Source of the DNA: Methanothrix sp.
GTDB taxonomy: Archaea; Halobacteriota; Methanosarcinia; Methanotrichales; Methanotrichaceae
DNA length: 62,178 nucleotides
Reading direction: 5' to 3'
Assembly (NCBI GenBank): GCA_029907715.1
Contig: JARYLI010000009.1
Location: 1-62,178, forward strand
Shown: piece by piece, positions 9,200-18,431 of the stretch
Layout: each line of letters opens with the position of its first letter
Numbering within the stretch: position 1 is the first letter of the stretch
Notes under the pieces: model-generated
Told to the model about the DNA's origin: nothing
Seen by the model: only the letters and a program-made list of their open reading frames with translations
Database searches by the model: none
Program-made: the position numbers and the translations under genes

Positions 9200-9935
9200 G
9201 AATCAACCTCCAGTCAACCGGTCTGAGCATCCCCGCATGCAGGAAGGCCCTCACGTCATCGGAATCAGACCTCATCAGGAGGTCCGCAGATCCGGACGAT
9301 ACCACCCTCCCGTCCATGATGATCACAATTCTGTCGGCCAGACGCACCGCCTGGGGCAGGTCGTGGGTCGATATGACCACTGTCATCCCTCTCATCTTCG
9401 CGCGGGATATCAGATCCTCTATGACATAAGATGTTCTGGGGTCGAGATTGGCGGTCGGCTCATCGAGAAGCAGGAGCTCCGGCGAGATCGCGAGAGCCCT
9501 TGCAAGCGCCACCCTCTGCATCTCCCCTCCTGAGAGCATCCCTGCGGGCCTTCTCTCGTATCCCTCGAGGCCGACATCAGAGAGGGCAGCTTTAACTCTC
9601 CCATCAATCTCATCTTTCGATAAATGGCGTATCCTGAGGCCGTAAGCCACGTTATCGTAAACATTGCCCCTGAGCATGACCGGCCGCTGGAAGACCACTC
9701 CGATCCTGCGTCTGGCTGCCAGCCTCTCGCCCTCGTTCTTCAGAGCTTCACCCCTGAAGAGCACACGACCTTTTGAGGGAACCTCGATGAGATCCATCAC
9801 CCTGAGCAGCGTTGTCTTTCCGGCGCCCGTCGGGCCGATTATACCCAGCGTCTCGCCAGTTCTGACGTCAACGTTGATATCATCCAGTATCTGCCTGCCG
9901 TTTCTCTCAACGCTCACGCCTTCGATCCGGATCAT
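9174..9935 (-). CDS. tupC: Tungstate ABC transporter, ATP-binding protein
   Basis: ATPase of an oxyanion importer, 253 residues. Walker A GPTGAGKTT (about residue 33), Q-loop VVFQRP, signature LSGGEMQRVALARAL, Walker B LLLLDEPTANLD and switch histidine STHD are all intact. The ATG at 9935 (MIRIEGVSVERNG) is used; the longer frame runs through tupB and is spurious. It lies two bases after tupB and overlaps tfx. Tungsten feeds formylmethanofuran dehydrogenase and related enzymes in methanogens. Confidence 0.9.
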   Translation of the reverse strand: MIRIEGVSVERNGRQILDDINVDVRTGETLGIIGPTGAGKTTLLRVMDLIEVPSKGRVLFRGEALKNEGERLAARRRIGVVFQRPVMLRGNVYDNVAYGLRIRHLSKDEIDGRVKAALSDVGLEGYERRPAGMLSGGEMQRVALARALAISPELLLLDEPTANLDPRTSYVIEDLISRAKMRGMTVVISTHDLPQAVRLADRIVIIMDGRVVSSGSADLLMRSDSDDVRAFLHAGMLRPVDWRLIHEFARVSH

Positions 9936-9937
9936 CC

Positions 9938-10624
9938 TCACCACCCCTGGAGCCTGCCGACCACTGTGTTCACCACCAGAGATATCGAGATCAGGATCAT
10001 GCCGAGAGCTATTGATACCTCCAGGTTTCCCATGGATGTCTCGAGAGCTATCGCTGTTGTGAGCACTCTTGTGTACCCTCTTATGTTTCCGCCTATCATC
10101 ATCGCAACGCCCACCTCTGAGAGGGCTCTTCCGAAGCCGAGTAGCACAGCCGCAAGCACAGGTCCTCGCGCCTCCGCTATCACCGTCCACATCGTCTGCA
10201 GTCTGTCAGCGCCAAGCGAGATGGCTGTATCTCTGATATCTTCGCTTACACCGCTCAGAGCTGATATCGTGAGCCCGAGGATGACGGGCGTTATCAGAAC
10301 AGTCTGACCGATGATCATTCCATAAGGAGTGTAGAGAAGCCCGTAGCTGCCGAGCGGACCCGCTCTTGAGATGAGCAGGAAGACGAAGAGCCCGACGGTC
10401 ACTGTGGGTATACTGTAAAGGGTCTGGATGAGATTTATCAAAGCACTCCTTCCCGGGAAGCGATGAAAATGTATCAGGCTTCCAAGAGGTACGTTGATGA
10501 GAGATGCGATGGTGACCGAGGCGAGTGCGATTAAAAACGAGCGGAGCGTGACCTCGATCACCTCCGGATCCAGTTCGATTATCAGCTCAACAGCCCTGAT
10601 GAACCCTCTTGCTATCTCATCCAA
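9938..10624 (-). CDS. tupB: Tungstate ABC transporter, permease
   Basis: Inner-membrane channel protein of 228 residues with about five hydrophobic segments. The EAA-type cytoplasmic loop that docks on the ATPase reads DTAISLGADRLQTMWTVIAEARGPVLAA, a little before GFGRALSEVG. TupB/CysW-type permeases share this layout. Its start overlaps the end of tupA by eight bases. Substrate choice (tungstate rather than molybdate or sulfate) rests on the neighbouring TupA. Confidence 0.9.
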   Translation of the reverse strand: MDEIARGFIRAVELIIELDPEVIEVTLRSFLIALASVTIASLINVPLGSLIHFHRFPGRSALINLIQTLYSIPTVTVGLFVFLLISRAGPLGSYGLLYTPYGMIIGQTVLITPVILGLTISALSGVSEDIRDTAISLGADRLQTMWTVIAEARGPVLAAVLLGFGRALSEVGVAMMIGGNIRGYTRVLTTAIALETSMGNLEVSIALGMILISISLVVNTVVGRLQGW

Positions 10625-11495
10625 AAACGCTCACCATTTCTCCTGGACATTCTGTGGCATTGCATCCGATCTCCATGCAGTGACCAGCGGCTGGATAGAA
10701 CAGCGCCCTCCCGTAGATATCCTTTCCGTAGCCTGCTATGATCTCCTGTCCCTCCCTGGAGACGAGAAACTCCACGAACCTGTCCGCGAGATCCAGATGC
10801 TCTGATGCGGAGACTGGTATTGCAGCGTACACATTGAGCAGCTCATCGCTCTCCGTCACCAGCGGCACGAGGCTCAGGTTGCCCGCGAAGGCCATGTACG
10901 TCGACATATCCGTGAGCGTGTATGCACTCTTCTCATCTGCCATGATAAGTGTCGCGCCCATCCCCTGGCCTGACTCCAGATACCATCTGCCTGCAGGCTC
11001 GATACCGGCGCTCTTCCAGAGCAGCCTCTCGCGTGCATGCGTCCCGGAGTTGTCGCCGCGGGAGACGAACTGCACGTTTGGATTCTTCTCTCCAGCTTCT
11101 GCAATCCTCCTGAACGCCTCGGATGCGTTCCTGCCCTTTATACCTGCGGGGTCCTCGGCAGGGCCGACGATGTAGAAGTAATTGTACGCGAAGCATCTCC
11201 TCTCAGTACCATATCCATCAGCTATGAACTCCCTCTCTCGCTCTTTATCGTGAACGAGAAGCAGATCCACATCCCCGCGCCTCCCCTGCTCAAGCGCGAA
11301 TCCTGTTCCACCTGAGATGATGTCTACCTCTATCCCATACTCCTCCTCAAACCGGCTCTCCAGCGCATTGAGAAGCCCTGTATCATAAAGGCTCGTTGTC
11401 GTCGCAATTCTCAGCCTGTCATCCGTTGTCTCCCCTGCAGAGAGCGTGCTGATCAGGAATGCAACAAAAAGCAGCTGAACATAACGCCTTATCAT
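10617..11495 (-). CDS. tupA: Tungstate-binding protein
   Basis: Extracytoplasmic solute-binding protein of 292 residues with a signal peptide (MIRRYVQLLFVAFLISTLSA). TupA hallmarks are present: RIATTTSLYDTGLLN near the mature N-terminus, and FVSRGDNSGTHARE, which contacts the oxyanion. The ATG at 11495 has GGAGGG seven bases upstream; an earlier in-frame start at 11516 has no such site. It is the first gene of tupA-tupB-tupC-tfx. Confidence 0.93.
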   Translation of the reverse strand: MIRRYVQLLFVAFLISTLSAGETTDDRLRIATTTSLYDTGLLNALESRFEEEYGIEVDIISGGTGFALEQGRRGDVDLLLVHDKEREREFIADGYGTERRCFAYNYFYIVGPAEDPAGIKGRNASEAFRRIAEAGEKNPNVQFVSRGDNSGTHARERLLWKSAGIEPAGRWYLESGQGMGATLIMADEKSAYTLTDMSTYMAFAGNLSLVPLVTESDELLNVYAAIPVSASEHLDLADRFVEFLVSREGQEIIAGYGKDIYGRALFYPAAGHCMEIGCNATECPGEMVSVFG

Positions 11496-11620
11496 ACCAC
11501 ACCCTCCTGTAAACATTACAGCTAACAGTAATACTAATATGTAAGCGTTTTGGTATCAGAACGAGATGTATCTGAACAAGGAAGAAGTGCTCATAACAAT
11601 CAGCATCTGCAAAACTCGAA

Positions 11621-11744
11621 TGCTCTTATGTATTCAGCAACTTGAAGGACAGCCAAGACGGTTGCTGAATGCACTCATTCGCTCGCCACGAGCGCATAGC
11701 GTGACTGGTGCCTCTTCGGTCAAGTTATAAGATGAATAAGAGCG
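11621..11744 (+). mobile_element. R1 MITE-like element, copy d
   Basis: 124 bp, forward orientation, TGCTCTTATGTATTCAGCAA to AGATGAATAAGAGCG. It is flanked by a perfect 8-bp duplication, AACTCGAA, at 11613-11620 and 11745-11752. The interval 11496-12037 contains this copy, the duplication at 11719-11828 and no gene. Confidence 0.85.
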
Positions 11745-11828
11745 AACTCGAATACACGCGGCAGCTGTTGCGCCCCGGGCGGTGTTCACTTGTCAAGTTA
11801 TAAGATGAATAAGAGCGAACTCGAATAC
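11719..11828 (+). repeat. 37-bp direct repeat made from the right end of R1 copy d
   Basis: Bases 11719-11755 recur exactly at 11792-11828. The unit comprises the right end of the R1 element, its 8-bp target duplication and three more bases. The 36 bases between the two units are GC-rich and unrelated. Part of the element end was therefore duplicated after insertion. Confidence 0.85.
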
Positions 11829-12037
11829 CTGGCTCAGAACTCTTATCCGAGCAGGTCCTCAAACGCATCTGGGCTGAGCGATATGACGAACGATGATTGA
11901 GAAAATGAAGATTGGGAGTCAACCCTTGCAGATCACCTAAACAAGGGCAGACCAGAGGATCCGGTGATAGTTCAGTCCCATCGGTCGACTTCGTGTCGCA
12001 CGTGCATGCCGGTATGAAAGTTCCCTGCGGTGCTGAG

Positions 12038-12412
12038 CTATATGCCTGCCATCTGTCCCTTTATCGCATCGACGACAATTCTGAGCTCCTCTTCGCTGAT
12101 CGAGAGGTCCGGAGATTTCTTCACACCCAGCTCCGTTATCACAACACAAAGATCCGGCTGAAATCCGCAGAGCTCCAGGCTCTTGCGGCAGCACTCCAGG
12201 GAGCATCCATCTATGGAGATTATCGCGTCTGCACCCTGCGCAGAGGCTGTTATACCCCTGATGCTGGCTGTTATTCCGGCCAGGCACGAGATCCTGCCAT
12301 ATCCCTGAGCGGTCAGCTCCCTGCCAGCGGCATTTGCGAGCTGGCCGACATTCGAGCCGCCAGCGCATGTGAATATCGCGCGTCTGGCCTCACAGAGGCA
12401 ACTCTCTGCCAT
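12038..12412 (-). CDS. DGC-domain putative zinc-binding protein
   Basis: A 124-residue cysteine-rich protein. Conserved points are FTCAGGSNVGQLAN at the N-terminus, SCLAGI in the middle and the DGC motif itself in SIDGCSLECC, followed by ELGVKKSPDLSISEEEL. The DGC family is thought to bind zinc and is often coded beside small thioredoxins; its biochemical role is unknown. The ATG at 12412 lies three bases after the thioredoxin gene, with a GGGGTAGGT site. Longer in-frame extensions overlap that gene and are rejected. Confidence 0.8.
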   Translation of the reverse strand: MAESCLCEARRAIFTCAGGSNVGQLANAAGRELTAQGYGRISCLAGITASIRGITASAQGADAIISIDGCSLECCRKSLELCGFQPDLCVVITELGVKKSPDLSISEEELRIVVDAIKGQMAGI

Positions 12413-12414
12413 AC

Positions 12415-12654
12415 CTACCCCTTCAGCAGGCCCTTGATCTCCTCCACGCTCAGAACGCGGCCGACAGCTACAGTCTCTCCGTCGATGCAAAGAGCCGGGG
12501 TCATCATCACCCCGCGATCCATGATCTCCATGATGCTGTCCACCTTGACTATCTCTGCGTCTATGCCAAGCTCCTTGACCGCCTGGCGCACATTTTTCTC
12601 CAGACCCTTGCATTTGGCACATCCTGTGCCCAGAACCTCTATCTTCAAGCGCAT
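12415..12654 (-). CDS. Small thioredoxin-like redox protein
   Basis: 79 residues with the active site TGCAKCK and the cis-proline segment MMTPALCIDG, as in the Mt0807/MTH895 class of archaeal mini-thioredoxins. It probably reduces a disulfide or carries sulfur for the DGC protein downstream or the exported rhodanese upstream. It lies 11 bases after the rhodanese stop and two bases before the DGC start, so the three form one operon. Confidence 0.88.
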   Translation of the reverse strand: MRLKIEVLGTGCAKCKGLEKNVRQAVKELGIDAEIVKVDSIMEIMDRGVMMTPALCIDGETVAVGRVLSVEEIKGLLKG

Positions 12655-12665
12655 GACCTCCGTGA

Positions 12666-14054
12666 TCAGAATCTTCCGAGCTTCCTGTACCTCTCAGCCT
12701 GTATCTCAACAGATGTGCGTTTCTCGAAGCGCTTGGTGATCCCCCATGCTGAGAGCTCAACGCTCAGGTTGTATATCCCTGCGGGAACGCCAGACGCGTC
12801 CCAGGTACCTGTGTACACATATGCTGATACTGGATGCAGCATGACCCGTGAGATCTCTTCATCAGAGCTGTCCGTCACAACAGCCACAATATCAACAGCT
12901 TTCTCCGGGCCTGCTGCTCCGGTCTCCGCAGCGCCGATAACGTTCACGACCTTTCTCCCCGGTGATGTGTAGTTTCCGAGCCTCACGCCGGTGCTCTTAT
13001 CCCTGCTGAGACCGCCGGTGTATATCGTTATGGGCTCGCATGTGACGCATCCCATCACGTTCATGCTGTCGTTTTTCGGGCTCTCGGAGAACGTGGCGGT
13101 TATCTTGACCAGTCGCTCCGTGCTCACATCTGCTCTGAGGTCTGAGAGCTCCATTCTGAGCTCTGGCTGGTGATCAAGCCAGTCCAGCCATGTGTAGAGC
13201 CTCGCATCGTATCCAAGGCTCCTGAGGGCGAACCAGACGAGGGATGCCTGTCCGCCGTTCAGGCTGTAAACGACCACCGGTCTCCTGGGGTCGAGATTGA
13301 AAAGGGATGCGAGCTCACTGGCGTTCTTCAGTCTTCCGTTGCTCAGGACAGATGAAGACTCCACATTCACCGCTCCAGGGATGTGTGCAGCCTGAAACTC
13401 AGCTGCGCTTCTCGCGTCCACGACCTGTGCAGCGCCGCTCTTAACATAATCATATGTGGCGAGGAGTTCCGGCCTGAGCTCAGGGGTGTAGTTTGCTGGA
13501 GGTCTGATCGATGGTCTCTCGCTCATGTTAGCTCCAATCCTCTCCATCTCCAGGATTCTGACATCCTCCTGCCCCAGATAGCTCAGCAGCCAGCAGATAT
13601 ACGTTGGATCGCCGCACTCCATGCAGCTCCCGTAGACGACGACAGTATCATTTCTTGTCAGGCCATGTGATCCGAGTATCTCACGGATCTCACGCACAGA
13701 GCGCAGCCTGCCGTCGGCGACGAACTCCGCTCGCGGAACGTGTATCGCGCCCTGGACGTAGTAACGGGGATTGTCGTTGCTAACATACATGATCACATCC
13801 GACTGTGAGATATCACCGACATCAACCACACCCATGGGGTCACGGAGTGGTTGGTGCAGCTGCCCGGTGTCGGACCGTGAGATATTACCGATATCAACCG
13901 CGCCCATGGATGATGCCGCTGATGTGAGGAGGATCAGCAGCACAAATGCGCTCCAAAGCAGGGCGGGAACAGCGTGTGATCTCTCCAGGTGGCGATTTGC
14001 CCTCATGCATGATTGCCAGCCCGGAGGGCACATGAGATTCATTTCAGGTATCAT
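12666..14054 (-). CDS. Exported tandem rhodanese-domain protein
   Basis: 462 residues. A hydrophobic segment (VPALLWSAFVLLILLTSAAS, about residues 29-48) should export or anchor it. Rhodanese domain 1 follows and has a cysteine in its loop (VVVYGSCMECGDPT). In domain 2 the loop reads VVVYSLNGGQAS, with Ser for the catalytic Cys, so it is probably inactive. The last 150 residues look like a beta-sandwich. A TATA-like box (ATTTATAACC, about 14078-14088) lies 25-30 bases before the ATG at 14054, which may therefore be leaderless; the Met at 14006 is an alternative. Confidence 0.82.
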   Translation of the reverse strand: MIPEMNLMCPPGWQSCMRANRHLERSHAVPALLWSAFVLLILLTSAASSMGAVDIGNISRSDTGQLHQPLRDPMGVVDVGDISQSDVIMYVSNDNPRYYVQGAIHVPRAEFVADGRLRSVREIREILGSHGLTRNDTVVVYGSCMECGDPTYICWLLSYLGQEDVRILEMERIGANMSERPSIRPPANYTPELRPELLATYDYVKSGAAQVVDARSAAEFQAAHIPGAVNVESSSVLSNGRLKNASELASLFNLDPRRPVVVYSLNGGQASLVWFALRSLGYDARLYTWLDWLDHQPELRMELSDLRADVSTERLVKITATFSESPKNDSMNVMGCVTCEPITIYTGGLSRDKSTGVRLGNYTSPGRKVVNVIGAAETGAAGPEKAVDIVAVVTDSSDEEISRVMLHPVSAYVYTGTWDASGVPAGIYNLSVELSAWGITKRFEKRTSVEIQAERYRKLGRF

Positions 14055-14119
14055 ATTCTGATTAGCGTGGATTTATTTTGGTTATAAATTTTGTGTTTAA
14101 AGTCTGTGCAAATCGCTGA

Positions 14120-14974
14120 TCAGTGGCGATCCATCAATGTATGTTGATCTGTTTTATCCGAGCGCCTTTTCATCCGCACGCCTGCATTCATGCTTCCGCT
14201 CCTGTATCCCTCCAGATCGAGCGTGATGTATACAAATCCAAGCCTTCTGAGCTCATTCACGATGCTCTCCCTCTGCATCAGAACCTGGTGTATCTCGGAT
14301 TGCAGGACCTCGATCCTGGCGAGGTCGCCGTGTGCTCTCACGCGAACCTGTGATAGCCCCATATCCTTCAACAGATCCTCTGACTGCTCCACTCTTTTAA
14401 GCGTATTCAGATTTATGCGCATGCCGTATGGGATCCTGGATGCGAGGCATGCAGATGATGGCATGTTCCAGAAATCCAGTCCTAGTGATCTTGCAATCTC
14501 CCTGATATCAGATTTCGATATGCCGGCATCGACAAACGGATGGCATATACCCTCTTCATCACATGCCTTTATCCCCGGGCGGTAATCGCTATAGTCTGTC
14601 GTGTTGACGCCATCTGCCACGCAGCCGATGCCGAGAGAGCTCGCGATGCTCCTGAGGACTCTCGCAGAGGATTTCTTGCAGTGGTAACATCTCTCGTGGC
14701 TGTTCTCAACCACGCTCTCGAGATGGAGGATATCATGCTCGACAGCGATGCACTCCATCCCAAGACGTTGAGCAACAGACATCGCATGCTTGATATCCCT
14801 TCTAGGCATCAGCGGGGAGTCAAGGATAACAGCCACCGCCCTCTCTCCGAGAACCTCTCTGGAGATCGCAGCGAGAAGGCTGCTGTCGACACCTCCAGAG
14901 AAAGATACTAGCATGCTCTCTCTGGATGCGATTATCTTCCTGAGCAGATCGAGCTTCTCAGCCACTCCGTACAT
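14120..14974 (-). CDS. larE: LarE-family ATP-dependent sulfur-transfer protein
   Basis: PP-loop enzyme of 284 residues. LarE sacrifices a cysteine sulfur to thiolate the nickel-pincer cofactor precursor. SGGVDSSLLAA near residue 25 is the PP-loop, ERCYHCKK follows, and SSACLASRIPYG holds the sacrificial cysteine. Whether this organism makes the lactate-racemase-type cofactor cannot be told here; LarB and LarC are not in the window. The start overlaps the PUA gene by 17 bases, so the two are co-translated. Confidence 0.88.
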   Translation of the reverse strand: MYGVAEKLDLLRKIIASRESMLVSFSGGVDSSLLAAISREVLGERAVAVILDSPLMPRRDIKHAMSVAQRLGMECIAVEHDILHLESVVENSHERCYHCKKSSARVLRSIASSLGIGCVADGVNTTDYSDYRPGIKACDEEGICHPFVDAGISKSDIREIARSLGLDFWNMPSSACLASRIPYGMRINLNTLKRVEQSEDLLKDMGLSQVRVRAHGDLARIEVLQSEIHQVLMQRESIVNELRRLGFVYITLDLEGYRSGSMNAGVRMKRRSDKTDQHTLMDRH

Positions 14975-15425
14975 GCTCCTCTACTCCGTATCTCACTGAG
15001 ACGGCCACACCCCTTTTTATCTGAAGCATCTCCTCAGGCGCCAGAACTGCCCTCCCGGTTGCGATCAACCTGTCGTTCTCATCAACGACCAGCACCTCAT
15101 CGCCCGCCCTAATCTCAGGATCTGCGTACAGCACATGCCTGGCGAAGAGGTTCTTTCCGGCAGAGACGAACGGCACAGCCTCCTGGGATGCGACAACCCT
15201 CAATCTTGGATGCGGAAACGCCATGTGCAGCCTCTCAGCGCCGAGCATGCTGAGCGTCAGATGTGAGTCCCGGGCGCGCACGGTCGCTATCCTCTCATCC
15301 CCTGAGAGAAGATATCTCAGCCTCTGCGTGCTGGAAAGCTGGAAGGTCGTGCCGTCTGGAAAAAGAGCGGCTCCCGCTCCCCTCCCGAACTGAATGTCTG
15401 CAAGCATCCTGGCAAGATGAATCAT
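14958..15425 (-). CDS. PUA-domain RNA-binding protein
   Basis: 155 residues. The second half is a PUA domain (GKNLFARHVLYADPEIRAGDEVLVVDENDRLIATGRAVL). The first half (ADIQFGRGAGAALFP and GERIATVRARDSHLTLSMLGAERL) matches the small archaeal proteins related to the C-terminal part of archaeosine transglycosylase. A role in tRNA or rRNA modification is likely but not shown. It is read divergently from pycA across an AT-rich promoter region at 15426-15536. Confidence 0.82.
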   Translation of the reverse strand: MIHLARMLADIQFGRGAGAALFPDGTTFQLSSTQRLRYLLSGDERIATVRARDSHLTLSMLGAERLHMAFPHPRLRVVASQEAVPFVSAGKNLFARHVLYADPEIRAGDEVLVVDENDRLIATGRAVLAPEEMLQIKRGVAVSVRYGVEEHVRSG

Positions 15426-15469
15426 GCGATGAGATGGGCAGCTGGGAGTTTAAGCTGTTCCCATCATGT

Positions 15470-15490
15470 TTAATATTTTATTTTATAAAA
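15470..15490 (+). promoter_or_regulatory. AT-rich divergent promoter before pycA
   Basis: The stretch AATATTTTATTTTATAAAAA contains a TATA-like core (TTTTATAAAA) about 50 bases before the pycA ATG. It also reads as a TATA box on the other strand for the PUA-larE pair, so it probably serves both directions. Confidence 0.45.
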
Positions 15491-15536
15491 ATTTTTTCCA
15501 AAAAGGTTTTACCTTTGTAGAGCGTTGGGTTTGGGG

Positions 15537-17036
15537 ATGTTCAAGAAGATCCTGGTCGCAAACCGTGGGGAGATTGCAATCCGTATAATGAGGGCCTGCA
15601 GGGAGCTCGGCGTCCTGAGCGTTGCAGTGTATTCGGATGCGGACAAGAACGCGCTCTTCGCAAAGTACGCGGATGAGGCGGTCTACATCGGGCCATCTCC
15701 ATCATCGGAGAGCTATCTCAACATGGATAAGATCGTAAAGGCAGCGCTCCAGACCGGAGCTGAGGCGATACATCCCGGGTACGGTTTTCTGGCGGAGAAT
15801 CCGGAATTCGCAAGGCTGTGTGAGGAGAACGGAATCGTGTTCATAGGGCCCTCCAGCAGCTCAATCGATGCGATGGGCTCGAAGATAACCGCCAGGCAGA
15901 TGATGAAAAACGCAGGGGTGCCGATAGTGCCGGGCACAGAGCGTGGCATATCCGACCCGGAGGAGATAGCTGATGTCGCGGAGCGAATCGGCTATCCTGT
16001 CATAATAAAGCCAGCAGCTGGAGGCGGTGGGATAGGCATGAAGATCGTCGACAGGCCTGAGGACCTCGCCACTGCTGTGGCATCGGCACAGTCGATAGCG
16101 ACCTCAGCGTTCGGCGATGGAACCGTATATTTGGAGAAGTATCTGACCGAGCCGAGGCATATAGAGTTCCAGATAATGGCGGACAGCAGGGGGAGAACGG
16201 TCTACGTCTCGGAGAGGGAGTGCTCGATCCAGAGGCGCCACCAGAAGCTGATCGAGGAGGCCCCATCCCCGATAATGACCCCGGAGCTCAGGAAGAGAAT
16301 GGGGGAGATAGCGGTGAGGGCTGCGAAGGCCATACGATACAGGAGCGCGGGGACGGTGGAGTTCATGTACTCTCATGGGAACTTCTACTTCCTGGAGATG
16401 AACACCAGGCTCCAGGTGGAGCACCCCATAACAGAGATGATAACAGGGATAGATCTCGCAAAGGAGCAGATCTCGGTGGCAGCAGGCGAGGATCTGAGCT
16501 TTAGCCAGAACGAGATAGAGATACGGGGATGGGCGATAGAGTGCAGGATAAATGCAGAGGATCCCATGAACGATTTCGCTCCATCACCCGGCAGGCTCAA
16601 GAGGTACAGGAGCCCCGGCGGGCCAGGAATCAGGGTCGACAGCGGCGTCTACACAGGCTATGTAATCCCGCCATACTATGACTCGCTGATCTCAAAGCTT
16701 GTGGCGCATGGGAGGGACAGAAACGAGGCGATAGCCAGGATGGAGAGGGCGCTCTACGAGTACATAATAGTGGGAGTCGCAACGAACATACCGTTCCACA
16801 AGGCTGTTCTGAGAAACGAGAGGTTCAGGAGAGGAGATATCAACACGCACTTCATCAGGGAGGAGAACATCCTGGATGATGTGAAGAGGATAGTGACCGA
16901 GGAGAAGGAGAAGCGCGAGAGCTTGGCCTCTGCGCTCGGTGCAGACACGAGAAAGATCGCCGCTGTCTCGGCTGCTGTGGGCGCGTACCTCTCTATATAC
17001 AGATCTGGTGAGGATGAAGGAGAGGCGAAGAGCTGA
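15537..17036 (+). CDS. pycA: Pyruvate carboxylase subunit A (biotin carboxylase)
   Basis: ATP-dependent carboxylation of biotin, the first half-reaction of oxaloacetate formation from pyruvate. 499 residues, typical of the separate archaeal Pyc[14 protein letters not shown] opens the N-domain; the ATP-grasp glycine loop [12 protein letters not shown], the [11 protein letters not shown] segment and the [14 protein letters not shown] catalytic block are all intact. The ATG at 15537 ([12 protein letters not shown]) follows GGGTTTGGGG; the TTG at 15525 is less likely. birA overlaps its end by 23 bases, which fits a biotin-dependent enzyme. The PycB subunit is not in the window. Confidence 0.95.
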   Translation: MFKKILVANRGEIAIRIMRACRELGVLSVAVYSDADKNALFAKYADEAVYIGPSPSSESYLNMDKIVKAALQTGAEAIHPGYGFLAENPEFARLCEENGIVFIGPSSSSIDAMGSKITARQMMKNAGVPIVPGTERGISDPEEIADVAERIGYPVIIKPAAGGGGIGMKIVDRPEDLATAVASAQSIATSAFGDGTVYLEKYLTEPRHIEFQIMADSRGRTVYVSERECSIQRRHQKLIEEAPSPIMTPELRKRMGEIAVRAAKAIRYRSAGTVEFMYSHGNFYFLEMNTRLQVEHPITEMITGIDLAKEQISVAAGEDLSFSQNEIEIRGWAIECRINAEDPMNDFAPSPGRLKRYRSPGGPGIRVDSGVYTGYVIPPYYDSLISKLVAHGRDRNEAIARMERALYEYIIVGVATNIPFHKAVLRNERFRRGDINTHFIREENILDDVKRIVTEEKEKRESLASALGADTRKIAAVSAAVGAYLSIYRSGEDEGEAKS

Positions 17037-18012
17037 GGAGATCTCCTGCAGCATCATCCGCAGGCTCAGGGCGGCTTCCGGAGAGTGGGTCTCGGGAAGG
17101 GAGATTGGGGATGCGCTTGGGATGAGCCGTGCAGCCGTATGGAAGCACATCATGCACCTTCGCTCGATGGGCTACAGGATAGAGGCCTCCACACGTCTCG
17201 GCTACAGGCTCCTCGGCCCTGAACCGCTGCATCTTCAGATCCCGGAGGGCATCTGCAGCAGGCTGATAATGCTGGAGAGCATCGGATCGACAAACGAGTT
17301 CGCCAGAGGGATCGCGAACGAATCCGAGAGCTGGACGGTGGTGATCGCCGAGGTCCAGACTGCAGGCCGGGGGCGGCTCGGAAGGGGGTGGCTCTCTCCT
17401 CCAGGGGGCATATGGATGAGCATCATACTGAAGCCGAGAGCCCCTCCATCGGAGGCGTTCAGGTACACGATGGCGGCATCTGTCGCTGTCTGCAGATCCC
17501 TCCGGGATCTCTACGGTCTGAATGCAAGAATAAAGTGGCCCAACGATGTGCTGGTGAATGGGAGAAAGATCTGCGGGATACTGACGGAGATATCGGCTGA
17601 GCTGGATATCATAAACTACGTGATCATCGGGATCGGAATAAACGCGAACATGAGCGCCTCCTCGCTGCCGGAGGAATGGAACGCGACCACAGTATCTGCG
17701 GAGCTTGACAGGGAGATCTCACGGGGCGAACTCATCACAAGAGTGCTTGAGGAGATGCGGGCGCTGCTGGAATCCGCGGATGTGTACAGGGAGTGGGTTG
17801 GGCTCTCTGATACGATCAACCGGCGGGTCCGGATCCAGGGGTTCGGCGATGTGTCCGGAGTTGCTGAGTCGCTGGATCCAGATGGTGCCCTGATCTTGAG
17901 GAGAGATGATGGCGAGCTTGTCAGGGTTCTGGCGGGAGACTGCATCCATCTCAGGTCTGCTGAGCAGAGCACAGGCTCAAGGTCAGAGGTCAGCAGGTAT
18001 GCGCAGGGTTAA
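17014..18012 (+). CDS. birA: Biotin-protein ligase with N-terminal winged helix
   Basis: Attaches biotin to the carrier lysine of pyruvate carboxylase, via biotinyl-AMP. 332 residues: an N-terminal helix-turn-helix ([19 protein letters not shown], residues 25-45), the catalytic domain with STNEFAR and the GRGRLGRGW biotinyl-AMP loop, [17 protein letters not shown], and a C-terminal SH3-like part. The DNA-binding domain suggests it also represses transcription, as E. coli BirA does. The ATG at 17014 has GGTGAGG before it and lies within the end of pycA. Confidence 0.94.
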   Translation: MKERRRAEEISCSIIRRLRAASGEWVSGREIGDALGMSRAAVWKHIMHLRSMGYRIEASTRLGYRLLGPEPLHLQIPEGICSRLIMLESIGSTNEFARGIANESESWTVVIAEVQTAGRGRLGRGWLSPPGGIWMSIILKPRAPPSEAFRYTMAASVAVCRSLRDLYGLNARIKWPNDVLVNGRKICGILTEISAELDIINYVIIGIGINANMSASSLPEEWNATTVSAELDREISRGELITRVLEEMRALLESADVYREWVGLSDTINRRVRIQGFGDVSGVAESLDPDGALILRRDDGELVRVLAGDCIHLRSAEQSTGSRSEVSRYAQG

Positions 18013-18373
18013 GGGAATAGCAGGGGAAGCTCTGGAGTTCATACTGGAGGCGAGCAGATCCACGATGCCGCGGGAGTTCGCAGGGCTGCTCCAGGCCAGG
18101 GATGGGGTGATATCCGAGATACTGATCCTCCCAGGGACAGATTCCTCCGAATGGATGGCCTGGGTCCCGATGTACATGCTTCCTAGCATGCCGGTTGTCG
18201 GATCGTGCCACAGTCATCCGGTGCCGAATCCTCTTCCATCACAGGAGGACCTGGAGTTCTTCTCTCACACCGGCAGCTACCACATAATCGCATTTCCACC
18301 ATTTGATGAAAGGAGCTGGAGATGCTATGACTCCTCTGGAAGGAGGAGGGATCTGATGGTGATACGGGAGTGA
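17999..18373 (+). CDS. JAMM (Mov34/MPN) metalloprotease-like protein
   Basis: 124 residues with the full JAMM zinc motif: a glutamate in MPREFAGLL and HSHPVPNPLPSQED (His-X-His, then Ser and Asp ten and thirteen residues after the first His). Archaeal relatives remove SAMP/ubiquitin-like modifiers or process sulfur-carrier proteins; the substrate here is unknown. The ATG at 17999 overlaps birA by 14 bases, so it is the third gene of the pycA operon. Confidence 0.85.
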   Translation: MRRVKGIAGEALEFILEASRSTMPREFAGLLQARDGVISEILILPGTDSSEWMAWVPMYMLPSMPVVGSCHSHPVPNPLPSQEDLEFFSHTGSYHIIAFPPFDERSWRCYDSSGRRRDLMVIRE

Positions 18374-18431
18374 GGCATCAGAAGCATCGTGCTGCAGAGC
18401 AGAGTTTCTGCGACACGCAGAGGGAGGTATT

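Noticed and set aside
11912-12739. 275-codon plus-strand frame across the DGC and thioredoxin genes
   Set aside because: Runs antisense through two recognisable genes and has no protein family features.
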